Shown: positions 1-8,914 of the stretch, in pieces
Position numbering within the stretch: the first letter of the stretch is position 1
How the letters are laid out: every line of letters begins with the position of its first letter
Source: an uncultured Bacteroidota bacterium
Lineage (GTDB): Bacteria; Bacteroidota; Bacteroidia; Flavobacteriales; Flavobacteriaceae
DNA length: 32,682 nt
Direction of reading: 5' to 3'
Assembly (NCBI GenBank): GCA_902628605.1
Contig: CACONV010000008.1
Span: forward strand, 1 to 32,682
The notes under the pieces: generated by a model
Seen by the model: only the letters and a program-made list of their open reading frames with translations
What the model was told of the DNA's origin: nothing
The model's database searches: none
Translations under genes and position numbers: made by a program

Positions 1-3000
1 AATGGTCCACTTCCTGGTGCTAATGTAATTGAATTAGGAACTAATAATGGTGTTAGCACTGACTTTGACGGAAATTTTCAAATTACGGTCGCTGAAGGAG
101 CAAGCATCGAAATTAGCTACACAGGATATTTCACTCAAACTATAGTTGTTGGCAGTCAATCTAGCTTCGATATTTTGATGGAAGAAGATACAGAACAATT
201 AGATGAAGTAGTTGTCACCTCTTTAGGTTTTACTGAAAAAAGGGACAAACTTGGATCTACTTATTCTGTTGTTAGCACTGGTGCCGTTCAAAGGTCTGGC
301 GAAGCTACTTTTGCTAATGCATTAAGTGCAAAAGCAGCAGGTTTAAGTGTTACAAGATCAAGTGGCGATCCAGGAGCTGGAAGTAGAATTCGTATCCGTG
401 GTGCAAATACTATTTTAGGAAGTAGTGAACCATTAATAATTGTAGATGGATCACCATTAAATAGTAGCATTACTAAAATTGTTAATGGAGGTAGTTCAAG
501 TTCAGGAGCTGTCAATTTTGGATCTAGATTAAATGACATCAATCCAGCTGACATAGCATCTGTACAGGTCCTAAAAGGGGCATCTGCTGCTGCTCTTTGG
601 GGTAGTAGAGCCGCCAATGGAGTAATTGTAATTACTACTAAAGAAGGTCAGTCTGGAAAAGCTAAAATAACTTTTTCTACCACTTATTCTTTTGATGAAA
701 TATCAGAACGTATACCAAGACAAAGTGTTTGGGGGCAAGGACAAAACGGAAGTTATTCTCCAACCAGAGCTGAGTCGTGGGGTGATTATATACCCGACAG
801 ACCTGGAGGTGCTGACATTGTTGATACATCTGGTGGATTTTTTACTTCCCAAAACGGAAATATATATTACCCTATAATTACAAAAAATTCTAGAGAAACC
901 TTTATTGAAGAAAACTTCAACGCTGCTTTTCAAACTGGGACATTTATTCAAAACGATCTAAATATAAGTGGTGGTAACGATAAGAACACTTACTTTTTTA
1001 GTTTGACTAATTTACAGCAAGAGGGTATTATTCGTGGATCAACCTATGATAGAACAAATATTCGATTTAATTACAATGCTAAGCTTAATGATATAATGGA
1101 CTTATCTAATAAAGTTGCATATACATATAGTAGTGCAAATATGACTCAAGGAAACTCAAATGTTGGTGGTATTCAGTTGGGTCATCTTAGAACACCTGCT
1201 GACTTTGATAACAGAGATTATATAGGGGTTTATACAAATTCCTCAGGTGAAGAATTTCCAAGAAGACATCGATCATACAGAAGATACCTTGCAAACAACG
1301 CCAACCCTATTTACAACAATCCTCTGTGGACTACAAAGGAGCAACTATCATTAAATCAGGTTAACAGAATAACCGTTACGCCTCAACTTACAATCAAACC
1401 AAAAGAATGGTTGCAACTTATCACAAGAGCAAACATTGATTTTGCTGATGATAGAAGAACCTTCTTTTTCCCAAGAGGAAGTGCTGGATCTTCAATTACC
1501 ATAAATAGGAGAGTAGGTTCATATTTAGAAGACGAAATCGCAACTCGTGATTATAACATCGACTTTATTGGACGTGGAGAATTCAGTTTAACTGACAACA
1601 TAGACTTAACAGCTATAGTTGGATGGAGTTTAAATGATAGAAAGTACAATAGAAGTTCAGGGAGTATATCTGACTTTTTGGTAAATGCAACTAAAGTAAC
1701 AACTGCATTAAATAGTTCACAAGAGTCATCTACTTTTGAAAATGTGAAATCGTTTACAAGATCTAATAGAGGGTATGCAGTTTTAAATTTTGGAATTAAT
1801 GATGAGTTATTTGTAAACATGACAGGAGCTGTTGAAGCATCATCTACTATTAAGGGTTCGTTCTTTTACCCTGCTGCCGACGTTGCCTGGGATTTTACAA
1901 ATAGTGCATTCGACTCAAGTATTATTTCATTTGGAAAATTGAGAGCTTCGTATGGTATTGTGGGTGTTCAACCAGCACCCCACAGGTTTGATACACTGGC
2001 AGAAGGGGGTTTTTCTTATTCTACTTACTCGGATCCTCTTGTTATTGATTCTTTCGGAGGTGGATTTAGATTGGATAACAATTTAGGTAATCCTGATTTG
2101 AAGCCAGAAATGAAGACAGAATGGGAAATTGGAACTGATTTAAGGTTTTTTAATAACGATTTGACTTTTTCATTTACATATTACAATAATAAAATTGAAG
2201 ATATTTTGTTAAATGTTAGCTTATCCCCGTCTTCAGGTTTTTCAACCCAGTATGGTAACTTTGGTGCTATGAAAAATAAGGGTTATGAAATTGATTTAGG
2301 GTGGAATGCTATACAGAAGCAAGATTTAAATCTAAACACTACTCTTAATTGGTCTAGAAATGTAAATGAAGTTACCGATTTATATGGAACATCAGTTGTA
2401 AATATGTCTCCTGGTGCATCAGTACAATCGGTTGCTCTTGTTGGTTCTCCACTGGGCACTTTGTTCGGAACTGGATCAAGAACCAATCCTGATGGAAGTT
2501 TTGATCTTGATGAAAATGGTTTTCCTCAAATAACCTCAAGTTTCGTGGTATTAGGAGACCCGAACCCAGATTGGCGTGCAGGGCTTGGACTAAATTTATC
2601 TTACAAGAAGTTTAATCTTAACGTTGTTTTAGAACACTCTCAAGGTGGTGAATTTTCACCACGTACATTGCACGTTCTTAAGCGTTTTGGAACAACTACT
2701 GAAACTGCAAATAGAATAACTTTAACAGAGCCTCTGGTCAATGTTAAAGGAACTACATTTCCTGCTGGTACGACCATTCGAGGAAATGTTAAGAATTTTG
2801 GTGGTGGAAACGTACTACTTGACGAGCAGTGGTATAGAAGAAGTATAGGGGGGGGATTTGGTGATAACCAAGCCTACAACTTTTCTATCTATGATGCGAC
2901 ATGGACTAAGCTGAGAGAAATATCCCTAAGTTATACTTTAGATTCCCCAAGTTTAAAGTCCTCAATCGGACTAAGCAGTGTTCGATTCACGTTAACAGGT

Positions 3001-3141
3001 AGAAATTTAATTAACATAAATAATATTCCAGGTATAGACCCGGAGGTGAACCAATATGGCACGGGTAACGCACTCGGTTTAGATTATTTTACGAATCCTC
3101 AAACCCAGTCAACATTATTGGGCGTAACCTTTAACTTTTAA
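1..3141 (+). CDS. SusC/RagA-family TonB-linked outer-membrane transporter (5' truncated)
   Basis: This is an outer-membrane TonB-dependent channel that would import a ligand delivered by the SusD partner. The frame is open from base 1, so the true start and signal peptide lie outside the window; 1046 residues are visible. The first ~58 residues are the end of a carboxypeptidase-regulatory-like domain (PLPGANVIELGT, then STDFDGNFQI). It is followed by a TonB-box-like segment (EQLDEVVVTSLGF) and a plug domain (SGDPGAGSRIRIRGANTI, LIIVDGSPLN, VLKGASAAALWGSRAANGVI), which is diagnostic of SusC. The rest is a beta-barrel ending in the aromatic outer-membrane signature TFNF. The SusD gene starts one base after the stop, so the two are surely cotranscribed. 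The substrate cannot be read from sequence; no glycoside hydrolase lies nearby, so a non-glycan ligand is possible. Confidence 0.95.
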   Translation, partial: NGPLPGANVIELGTNNGVSTDFDGNFQITVAEGASIEISYTGYFTQTIVVGSQSSFDILMEEDTEQLDEVVVTSLGFTEKRDKLGSTYSVVSTGAVQRSGEATFANALSAKAAGLSVTRSSGDPGAGSRIRIRGANTILGSSEPLIIVDGSPLNSSITKIVNGGSSSSGAVNFGSRLNDINPADIASVQVLKGASAAALWGSRAANGVIVITTKEGQSGKAKITFSTTYSFDEISERIPRQSVWGQGQNGSYSPTRAESWGDYIPDRPGGADIVDTSGGFFTSQNGNIYYPIITKNSRETFIEENFNAAFQTGTFIQNDLNISGGNDKNTYFFSLTNLQQEGIIRGSTYDRTNIRFNYNAKLNDIMDLSNKVAYTYSSANMTQGNSNVGGIQLGHLRTPADFDNRDYIGVYTNSSGEEFPRRHRSYRRYLANNANPIYNNPLWTTKEQLSLNQVNRITVTPQLTIKPKEWLQLITRANIDFADDRRTFFFPRGSAGSSITINRRVGSYLEDEIATRDYNIDFIGRGEFSLTDNIDLTAIVGWSLNDRKYNRSSGSISDFLVNATKVTTALNSSQESSTFENVKSFTRSNRGYAVLNFGINDELFVNMTGAVEASSTIKGSFFYPAADVAWDFTNSAFDSSIISFGKLRASYGIVGVQPAPHRFDTLAEGGFSYSTYSDPLVIDSFGGGFRLDNNLGNPDLKPEMKTEWEIGTDLRFFNNDLTFSFTYYNNKIEDILLNVSLSPSSGFSTQYGNFGAMKNKGYEIDLGWNAIQKQDLNLNTTLNWSRNVNEVTDLYGTSVVNMSPGASVQSVALVGSPLGTLFGTGSRTNPDGSFDLDENGFPQITSSFVVLGDPNPDWRAGLGLNLSYKKFNLNVVLEHSQGGEFSPRTLHVLKRFGTTTETANRITLTEPLVNVKGTTFPAGTTIRGNVKNFGGGNVLLDEQWYRRSIGGGFGDNQAYNFSIYDATWTKLREISLSYTLDSPSLKSSIGLSSVRFTLTGRNLININNIPGIDPEVNQYGTGNALGLDYFTNPQTQSTLLGVTFNF

Positions 3142-3142
3142 A

Positions 3143-4573
3143 ATGGTAAACATGAAAAATATATATAAAATTTTAGTTTTCTTTTCATTGATTTTGATAG
3201 CACATTCATGTGAGGATATCGTAGAAGGAATTAATGAAAACCCAAATGATTTGACTCTTTCAGATGTTGAAGAGCGTTTATTTTTAACGGGCGGTGAGTT
3301 AGCAAACATTCAATTACAATGTGGTCATTTAAACCGTGTGAGTGGTATGTATTCCGGACAACTTGTTGGATTTGCTGCTTTATATTCAAATATTTATGGC
3401 TATAACTTATCTACTGGAGAAGCAAACGATGAATGGAGACATTTATATGTTGGTGTAACAACTAACATGAGATACATTATTGAAAATTCAGATAGTGAAC
3501 TTCTTCGTGGTATTGCGATGATTATTGAAGGACATGCTTATGGAACTGGTGCATCTCTTTGGGGTGATATTCCATATTCTGAGGCAGGAAATTCTGAAAT
3601 TGAGGATCCAGTATTTGATCCACAAGTTCAAGTCTATGCACAAGCAATAGCAAGACTGGATGAGGGAATAGCAACACTTGGTAGTGCTCCTGCTGGCCAG
3701 ATTCCAGAAGATATTTTATTTGGAGGTGATAAAGCTAAATGGATTGCTGCTGCAAATACATTAAAAGCAAGATTTTATCTTCATCAAAAAGACTACTCAA
3801 ATGCATTGACAGCTGCCCAAAGTGGTATCTCTAATGCTAGTGGTGATATGAGATATAGACCAGGGAGTTCTGTTTCTGGTGACACAAATCTTTTCTGGAC
3901 TATCCTTGCAGGTTCAAGAGCAGGTGATTTAGGTAATAACTCTGATGATGGAACAGAAAGTTATTTACTTCAAATCTTGGATGCTACAAACGCATTATCT
4001 AGAAATCATGCAAAAACCGATGAGACAGCTCGTAGAGCCTATTATATGATTGATGCTTCAGGTAGCTCTAACGCAGGAATTGTAGAAGAACGTGAGCCTC
4101 AAAATATGGTAACTTATTTTGAAAATAAACTCATTATGGCTGAAGCTGCAGGTAGGTCTGGTGGTGTTGCTGCCGGTCTTCCTCATCTAAACGACGTTCG
4201 TGCTTGGCTTAACAGTGGTGGTCATCTTAATTCCAGCTTTTCTGGGTTAACCTACAATTATGAGCCTTTTGTAGCGGCAGACTTCGATTCAGGTGGAATA
4301 GAAAATGCTGATGGTATTAGTGCTGACAATGCTTTTCTTCGTGAGGTCATGGAGGAACGTTACGTATCAGGCTTTGGAATGCATATGCCTTATAATGACG
4401 CACGTAGGTTACGTAAGTCGGATAGTGCGATTGCTGTTCCTTATATAATGGTTGACGCAGACAATACCCGTAAGCCCGAAAGAATGCCTTACGCACAAAA
4501 TGAATTGAATTCAAATTCAAATGCACCAGCTGAAGATCCTGGGATTTTTGTAAAAACACCTGTTAATCAATAG
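3143..4573 (+). CDS. SusD/RagB-family outer-membrane lipoprotein
   Basis: This is the surface lipoprotein that would cap the SusC channel and bind its ligand. It has a lipoprotein signal peptide: a charged start, a hydrophobic run, then the lipobox IAHSC with the lipidated Cys at residue 23. Next comes the NENPND element typical of SusD proteins (most like the SusD-like_2/RagB branch, by recollection), then the helical repeat region with LRGIAMIIEGHAYG, WGDIPYSEA and AAANTLKARFYLHQKDYSNAL. The C-terminal part holds MVTYFENKLIMAEAAGRSGG, another SusD hallmark. At 476 residues it is of normal size. An alternative ATG lies three codons in (3152). It follows SusC by one base and is closed by a strong terminator, so SusCD appears to end a transcription unit. 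Confidence 0.93.
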   Translation: MVNMKNIYKILVFFSLILIAHSCEDIVEGINENPNDLTLSDVEERLFLTGGELANIQLQCGHLNRVSGMYSGQLVGFAALYSNIYGYNLSTGEANDEWRHLYVGVTTNMRYIIENSDSELLRGIAMIIEGHAYGTGASLWGDIPYSEAGNSEIEDPVFDPQVQVYAQAIARLDEGIATLGSAPAGQIPEDILFGGDKAKWIAAANTLKARFYLHQKDYSNALTAAQSGISNASGDMRYRPGSSVSGDTNLFWTILAGSRAGDLGNNSDDGTESYLLQILDATNALSRNHAKTDETARRAYYMIDASGSSNAGIVEEREPQNMVTYFENKLIMAEAAGRSGGVAAGLPHLNDVRAWLNSGGHLNSSFSGLTYNYEPFVAADFDSGGIENADGISADNAFLREVMEERYVSGFGMHMPYNDARRLRKSDSAIAVPYIMVDADNTRKPERMPYAQNELNSNSNAPAEDPGIFVKTPVNQ

Positions 4574-4581
4574 ATTAATAT

Positions 4582-4619
4582 AAATTAGGGTTTGACTTAT
4601 TCAAACCCTAATTTTTTTT
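4582..4619 (+). terminator. Rho-independent terminator after the SusD gene
   Basis: A perfect 14-bp inverted repeat (4582-4595 with 4601-4614, core TTAGGGTTTGA / TCAAACCCTAA) encloses a 5-nt loop and runs into a T tract ending at 4619. It starts 8 bases after the SusD stop. It separates susCD from the GGT-like gene at 4638. Confidence 0.93.
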
Positions 4620-4637
4620 AAAGCTAATTTTTGGGAT

Positions 4638-6239
4638 ATGACTTTATCGACAAGTAAAGGTCTGCTTACTGTTCTTATTTTATTTTTCCTTTCTTGTGAA
4701 AAAACAAGTCAAACCCCTTTTAAAAACTCTGTAATATCTTCCGCACATCCCCTTGCTTCTAAAACTGGGAAAGAAATTTATAAGAAAGGTGGAAATGCAT
4801 TTGATGCTTCTGTTGCTGCTGCTTTTATTTTATCAGTAGTGGAGCCAAGCATGAGTGGACTTGGTGGTAGAATTCAGGTTATATATAAATCTTCAGAAGG
4901 AACTATTGCAGGTATTGACGGATCAACTGAGGTTCCTGGAAATTATGTAGATAACAATGAGAAGTTTAAATACGGTTATCCTACTATTGGAATACCTGGA
5001 GTTGTAGCTGGTCTTCTTTCTTTGCATGAGGGAAAAGGGAATTTACCACTAGACGAAGTTATCGCACCTGCTATAAAATATGCAAAAGAGGGATTTATAT
5101 TACTCCCAGGGGAGGCAAATCGTCAACAAAGTGTGAAAGATGAATTACAAGAATTTGAGGGAACACGTCACCATTTTATGATTAATGATTCTCTAAGTTA
5201 CAAAGCAGGTGATTTATTTGTACAAAATGATTTGGCAAAAGTTTTAGAATCTATTGCCAACAATGGAAAGGCTGGTTTTTACGAAGGGAAAATTGCAAAT
5301 AAAATAGTTGAGGATCTTCAATCTAACGGTTCTGTATTGAGCTTAGAAGATTTGAAAAACTATAAAGCTCTAGAAAGTAAAATCCTAACAGGTAAATACG
5401 GTGAAAAAAATATTCATAGTCTATTTCTACCATCATTTGGTGCTATAACTATTCAAATTCTTCAAACTCTAGATCATTTAAAACTGCCAGAAAATGAAAA
5501 TGAATGGGCCATACAACACGGAAGAGTTACTGAAAAAGCATACCAGTTTAGGGATTTGCAAACTGATTCAATTAAATTAAAAGAAATCATTTCTTATGAA
5601 AAAGCGAAGCAGTTAGCAAATGAAATATTTAGTAAACAAGAGGAAATAGTATCATTTGCTGGTGAAATGCCTACTTCATGGACATCGATTGATGGTCATA
5701 CAACGCATTTAACGACCGCTGACAAATGGGGTAATGTGGTAGTATTAACTCAGACGATAGGACCAACTATGGGTTCAAAAGTTGCCTCCAAAGGATTGGG
5801 ATTTTTGTATGCCGTAACGTTAGGAGGTTATCTTGGAAACTACAAACCTGGCGATCGCGCAAATTCACATATTTCTCCAACTCTAATAGAGAAAAATGGG
5901 AAAATCTTGTTGGCACTTGGAGCTGCCGGGGGAAGTCGCATCATTCCTGCAATTACTCAAGTAACGGATCGTTATTTTCGTCAAAACCATTCTTTAGAAA
6001 CTTCATTAAAATTACCTCGTGTATATCCTTATAATGATAGTCTGTGGGTTGAAAATCACGACGGGATTGAAAAATTAAATGCTTCATTTGTAGATAAAAA
6101 ATTACCAATTAAATATATTGATGAAATTGCCCGATTTGGTCGCGTTCATGCAATAGCATTAAGAGGTCAAAAGTGGATTGGATGTGCCGATCCTGACTGG
6201 GAAGGGACAACGGAATATTTTCCATCCAATGAAGAATAA
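4638..6239 (+). CDS. Gamma-glutamyltransferase-family lipoprotein, divergent substrate pocket
   Basis: This is an Ntn-hydrolase of the gamma-glutamyltranspeptidase fold, predicted to be exported: a lipobox-like LFFLSC puts a lipidated Cys near residue 20. N-terminal family marks are ISSAHPLASKTGKEIYKKGGNAFDASVAAA and GIPGVVAGLL. The autocleavage/nucleophile site is HTTHLTTADKWGNVVVLTQT, making Thr355 the likely catalytic residue and giving a small subunit of about 179 residues, close to known GGTs. The small subunit continues with GAAGGSRIIPAI. Several residues that grip glutamate in E. coli GGT seem replaced: the DFRE arginine region reads IDGSTEVP, the TLNTTFG Asn is Gly (TIGPTMG), the MDDF region is absent, and the second Ser of SSMSPT is His (SHISPT). 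It should therefore self-process but may act on another amide. It overlaps the next gene by 11 bp. Confidence 0.85.
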   Translation: MTLSTSKGLLTVLILFFLSCEKTSQTPFKNSVISSAHPLASKTGKEIYKKGGNAFDASVAAAFILSVVEPSMSGLGGRIQVIYKSSEGTIAGIDGSTEVPGNYVDNNEKFKYGYPTIGIPGVVAGLLSLHEGKGNLPLDEVIAPAIKYAKEGFILLPGEANRQQSVKDELQEFEGTRHHFMINDSLSYKAGDLFVQNDLAKVLESIANNGKAGFYEGKIANKIVEDLQSNGSVLSLEDLKNYKALESKILTGKYGEKNIHSLFLPSFGAITIQILQTLDHLKLPENENEWAIQHGRVTEKAYQFRDLQTDSIKLKEIISYEKAKQLANEIFSKQEEIVSFAGEMPTSWTSIDGHTTHLTTADKWGNVVVLTQTIGPTMGSKVASKGLGFLYAVTLGGYLGNYKPGDRANSHISPTLIEKNGKILLALGAAGGSRIIPAITQVTDRYFRQNHSLETSLKLPRVYPYNDSLWVENHDGIEKLNASFVDKKLPIKYIDEIARFGRVHAIALRGQKWIGCADPDWEGTTEYFPSNEE

Positions 6240-6987
6240 ATGCTTCTTTTTTTTAGTATTTTTTATTTTTTCTTTTGGATTTACCCAAGAAAAGGTAAAA
6301 TTGCTAATGATAGGAAACAGTTTTACGTTTTACTATAATTTACCGATGACGATTGAACAATTTTCAAAATATAAAGGATTAAACTGGGAAGTTCATCAGT
6401 CTACTGCAGGAGGAGCTTCCTTTAAGCACCACTGGAATAGTGAAAAGGGATTAAATAGTGTCGATAAAATTAAAAACAATGCGTATACCCATTTAATCTT
6501 TCAGGAATACAGTAATTATCCACTTGTGGCAATAGATACGACGCAAAAATATTTAAAATTGATGCATAAAATAGCTAACCATAATTCTAGAAAATTTCTA
6601 TATGCTACGTGGAGCTATCCAAATATTTTGAAAAATAATAATTTATCAACTCCTTCTTCAAAGATTATTGAAGACAAATTAGAAAATATTAAACCATCTT
6701 TAGATTTTAATATTTTACCTGTAGGCAGAGCATTTGATTTATTTCAATTAAGATTTCCTAATCAAACTTTGTTTACTTCGGACAATAAACATCCAAATCC
6801 CATTGGAAGTTATTTGGCAGCGTGTGTTATATTTAGCAAAATTAGTAATCAATCTTCGTTGGGATTTCCAAGAAGAGTTTTTGAAAAAAATAATAACGAA
6901 AAGGACATATATTATTTTATTGTTGAAGAAAAAATGGCTAAAAAATGTCAATTAATTGCTGATGAGATAGTATTTGATTCTAATTAG
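6229..6987 (+). CDS. Secreted SGNH-like hydrolase (DUF4886-type)
   Basis: The chosen ATG at 6229 gives a clear signal peptide (MKNKCFFFLVFFIFSFGFTQ, Lys then a Phe-rich core). The longer frame from 6178 would put 17 unrelated residues before it. The mature protein begins KVKLLMIGNSFTFYYNLP, with GNS resembling SGNH block I (Ser31 as nucleophile). It ends with SDNKHPNPIGSYLAA, with Asp185 and His188 like block V, which together resemble the DUF4886 family. The protein is 252 residues and likely periplasmic or surface-exposed. Its start lies inside the last codons of the GGT-like gene (11-bp overlap), so the two are probably translated together. No substrate can be named; an esterase or deacylase role is a family-level guess. 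Confidence 0.75.
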   Translation: MKNKCFFFLVFFIFSFGFTQEKVKLLMIGNSFTFYYNLPMTIEQFSKYKGLNWEVHQSTAGGASFKHHWNSEKGLNSVDKIKNNAYTHLIFQEYSNYPLVAIDTTQKYLKLMHKIANHNSRKFLYATWSYPNILKNNNLSTPSSKIIEDKLENIKPSLDFNILPVGRAFDLFQLRFPNQTLFTSDNKHPNPIGSYLAACVIFSKISNQSSLGFPRRVFEKNNNEKDIYYFIVEEKMAKKCQLIADEIVFDSN

Positions 6988-7858
6988 AAGGAAAAATGTC
7001 TGAATAATGGAACATCATATAATCAATTAAAATTTTTGCAAATACTTTTGAAAATCTTTCTCTGTCTTCACTATTTTGACGAAGACCATTTCTGTTTAGT
7101 TCAAGTTGGATTGCATCAACACCATTTTGGTATTTTGATCCATAATTTTTAGTATTTGTTCCTCCTGAAAAAAATGGCTCACCAGATTTAGGGGCACGGT
7201 CTGTAGAAGATGGAACAGTTGGAAATCCATTTTTTGACAAAAGACTCCCAAGAGCATTATCTCCAAAAAGTAAGTCACCTAAATTTTTATTTTCTGGGTG
7301 GTTTTCAATTAGACTATTGATAGAGGTTTCATAATGTTGTATGAAAGTTTCATCGCTAGACATTTCTCTTAATTTTTGACTTGTAATCAGATATCCTAAT
7401 TCTATACGTTGAATAGGGTGCCCGTGCCCGTGAATATCTATTAAAAGACCTCGATTATAATTATTTATAATCTCTTGACGGAAAGTGAAGATTTGATCGT
7501 GAAATAATTGCCATAATTCATTTGATGTGTCGTCCTCACAATGTGACGTTTGTAATGAACGATTAAGGTCTATCTTAATTCGGTGAATTTTTGCGTATAC
7601 TATAAATGGTTGATACCCCATTTTGTTTAATTCATTTTCAATTTGAAAAGCTATATCTAAGGTATAAAGGTCTTTTGTAATTACAGAACCCTGACAATCT
7701 CTATTTTCTATCCATTTTGGTTTTAAATCTCCTCCGTGAGGGGCTACTATAATTAATGGAATATTCCCTTTTCTAAATTCAACAAAATCATCCCACTGAT
7801 TATTTATTTTTTCGTTGCTCTGCTGGCAACTAACAAAAGCAAATATTGATGTAAACAA
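6980..7858 (-). CDS. N-formylglutamate amidohydrolase-family lipoprotein (start uncertain)
   Basis: The family is recognised from LIIVAPHGGDLKP (metal-binding His), KIDLNRSLQTSHCEDD and LLIDIHGHGH, in the order and spacing of N-formylglutamate deformylase-like zinc hydrolases. The members act on N-formyl-glutamate or related amides; the export signal here argues for an extracytoplasmic substrate. The coordinate given is a TTG start, which yields only ten residues before the lipobox Cys (FAFVSC). The frame stays open upstream to 7936 and encodes LKKFVQILKFIVVNKIFFFL just before it, a fuller lipoprotein signal, but has no ATG or GTG. A CTG at 7913-7915 is one option; a base error in the 8-A run (7857-7864) is another. 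The 3' end overlaps the convergent SGNH gene by 8 bp. Confidence 0.8.
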   Translation of the reverse strand: MFTSIFAFVSCQQSNEKINNQWDDFVEFRKGNIPLIIVAPHGGDLKPKWIENRDCQGSVITKDLYTLDIAFQIENELNKMGYQPFIVYAKIHRIKIDLNRSLQTSHCEDDTSNELWQLFHDQIFTFRQEIINNYNRGLLIDIHGHGHPIQRIELGYLITSQKLREMSSDETFIQHYETSINSLIENHPENKNLGDLLFGDNALGSLLSKNGFPTVPSSTDRAPKSGEPFFSGGTNTKNYGSKYQNGVDAIQLELNRNGLRQNSEDRERFSKVFAKILIDYMMFHYSDIFPSN

Positions 7859-7953
7859 AAAAAAGAAAATCTTGTTGACTACTATAAATTTTAATATTTG
7901 AACAAACTTTTTCAGATTAATTATTTTACAATCATGCTACAAATATATATAAT

Positions 7954-7990
7954 AAAAAACCCTAACACATTTATAATTAACACATTAGGG
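7954..7990 (-). terminator. Putative terminator downstream of tRNA-Ser
   Basis: Read on the minus strand, CCCTAA (7985-7990) pairs with TTAGGG (7960-7965), immediately followed by six Ts (7954-7959). It begins 10 bases after the tRNA 3' end. The stem is only 6 bp and the loop is long (19 nt), so it is weaker than the SusD terminator. Confidence 0.6.
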
Positions 7991-8000
7991 AATTTAAATG

Positions 8001-8085
8001 CGGAGAAAGAGGGATTCGAACCCCCGGAGGTGTGACCCTCAACAGTTTTCAAGACTGCCGCATTCGACCACTCTGCCATTTCTCC
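8001..8085 (-). tRNA. tRNA-Ser (anticodon UGA)
   Basis: An 85-nt minus-strand gene. The acceptor arm GGAGAAA (8079-8085) pairs with TTTCTCC (8002-8008), with G as discriminator. The anticodon loop is CTTGAAA on a CAGT/ACTG stem, giving anticodon UGA at 8049-8051 (reads UCA and UCG). The long variable arm is typical of class II tRNA-Ser. The T arm is GGGGGTTCGAATCCC. CCA is not encoded (the next bases are CAT), so it must be added post-transcriptionally. The gene has its own promoter-like element upstream and a small terminator downstream. Confidence 0.97.
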
Positions 8086-8094
8086 ATAGAGGTA

Positions 8095-8125
8095 CAAATA
8101 TAGTCTGCTTAGTGGAAGTTTAAAA
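8095..8125 (-). promoter_or_regulatory. Bacteroidota-type promoter for tRNA-Ser
   Basis: On the minus strand the -7 element TATATTTG (8095-8102) matches TAnnTTTG exactly. A TTTT (-33-like) lies 19 bases upstream (8122-8125). The box ends 9 bases before the tRNA 5' end, so transcription would start close to the mature 5' end. Confidence 0.6.
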
Positions 8126-8134
8126 CTTTTTTGT

Positions 8135-8914
8135 ATGTTATCAATAAATTTGAAATTAATTTTGGACAGTACTTTTTTATATATTATCATTTTTATATCG
8201 GGTTTAATAGCAGGGATTATAAATACCCTCGCGGGAGGTGGTTCTCTCTTAACCTTACCAATTCTTATATTCTCTGGTTTGCCGCCTAATATTGCTAACG
8301 GAACAAACCGGGTTGGTCTTTTGATACAATCAATTTTTGGAACTGCAGGATATCATTCAAAAGGAATATCCTCCTATCCCTTCAGCATATATTTAGGTTT
8401 GTCTTCTTTGATAGGTGCATTAATAGGTGCTCAAATAGCAATAGATATTAATCCATATTTATTTAACAAGATTTTATCTGTAGTAATGGTTACAATGGTT
8501 TTAATCATGCTAATAAGAAAAAAATCATTTAAAGATAATTTACCTGAAAGAACATCTGGGAAGTATTTATTTTTAAGCCTAGTGGCATTTTTCTTTATAG
8601 GAGTATATGGAGGTTTTATTAATGCCGGGATAGGTTTTATTATCATGTTTTTTTTAAATCAAGTAAATAGATTACCCCTTGTTAAAACAAACGCAACCAA
8701 AGTATTACTTGTTTTAATATATAGCTCAGGCGCACTCTTCCTTTTTGCTTTTAACAATGCGGTCGATTGGAAATTAGGATTTATACTAGCTCTGGGTAGT
8801 TCAATAGGTGCTTGGTGGTCAAGCAGATGGTCAGTTGAAAGGGGAGAGGGGGTAATTAAACAGATTCTTTTTATAGCTGTTAGTGTAATGGCTGTGAAAT
8901 TGTGGTTTTTTTAA
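8135..8914 (+). CDS. TSUP (TauE/SafE) family membrane permease
   Basis: This is a 259-residue inner-membrane protein that is almost wholly hydrophobic, with about eight predicted membrane segments. It shows the two internal repeats of the TauE/SafE family: the first has FISGLIAGIINTLAGGGSLLTLPIL, PPNIANGTNRVGLL and GALIGAQIA; the second has FIGVYGGFINAGIGFIIMF and KTNATKVLLVLIYSSGA. Family members export or import sulfite, sulfoacetate or other small organosulfur or carboxylate anions; the actual substrate here is not readable. It stands alone between the tRNA and ribB, and its stop overlaps the ribB stop by 4 bp (convergent). Confidence 0.9.
   Translation: MLSINLKLILDSTFLYIIIFISGLIAGIINTLAGGGSLLTLPILIFSGLPPNIANGTNRVGLLIQSIFGTAGYHSKGISSYPFSIYLGLSSLIGALIGAQIAIDINPYLFNKILSVVMVTMVLIMLIRKKSFKDNLPERTSGKYLFLSLVAFFFIGVYGGFINAGIGFIIMFFLNQVNRLPLVKTNATKVLLVLIYSSGALFLFAFNNAVDWKLGFILALGSSIGAWWSSRWSVERGEGVIKQILFIAVSVMAVKLWFF

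Noticed and set aside
288..617. Minus-strand 109-codon frame inside SusC
   Set aside because: Lies opposite the conserved plug domain, so it is a shadow.
6178..6228. Upstream extension of the SGNH-like gene
   Set aside because: These 17 codons lie wholly inside the GGT-like gene and would bury the signal peptide; the ATG at 6229 is better.
7963..7986. Repeated AACACATT motif between the FGase-like gene and tRNA
   Set aside because: Two short copies inside the terminator loop region; too short to be an attachment site or repeat family, although it lies next to a tRNA.
7921..8190. Minus-strand 89-codon open frame
   Set aside because: It runs straight through the tRNA-Ser gene and its promoter and terminator; the apparent protein is a translation of the tRNA.
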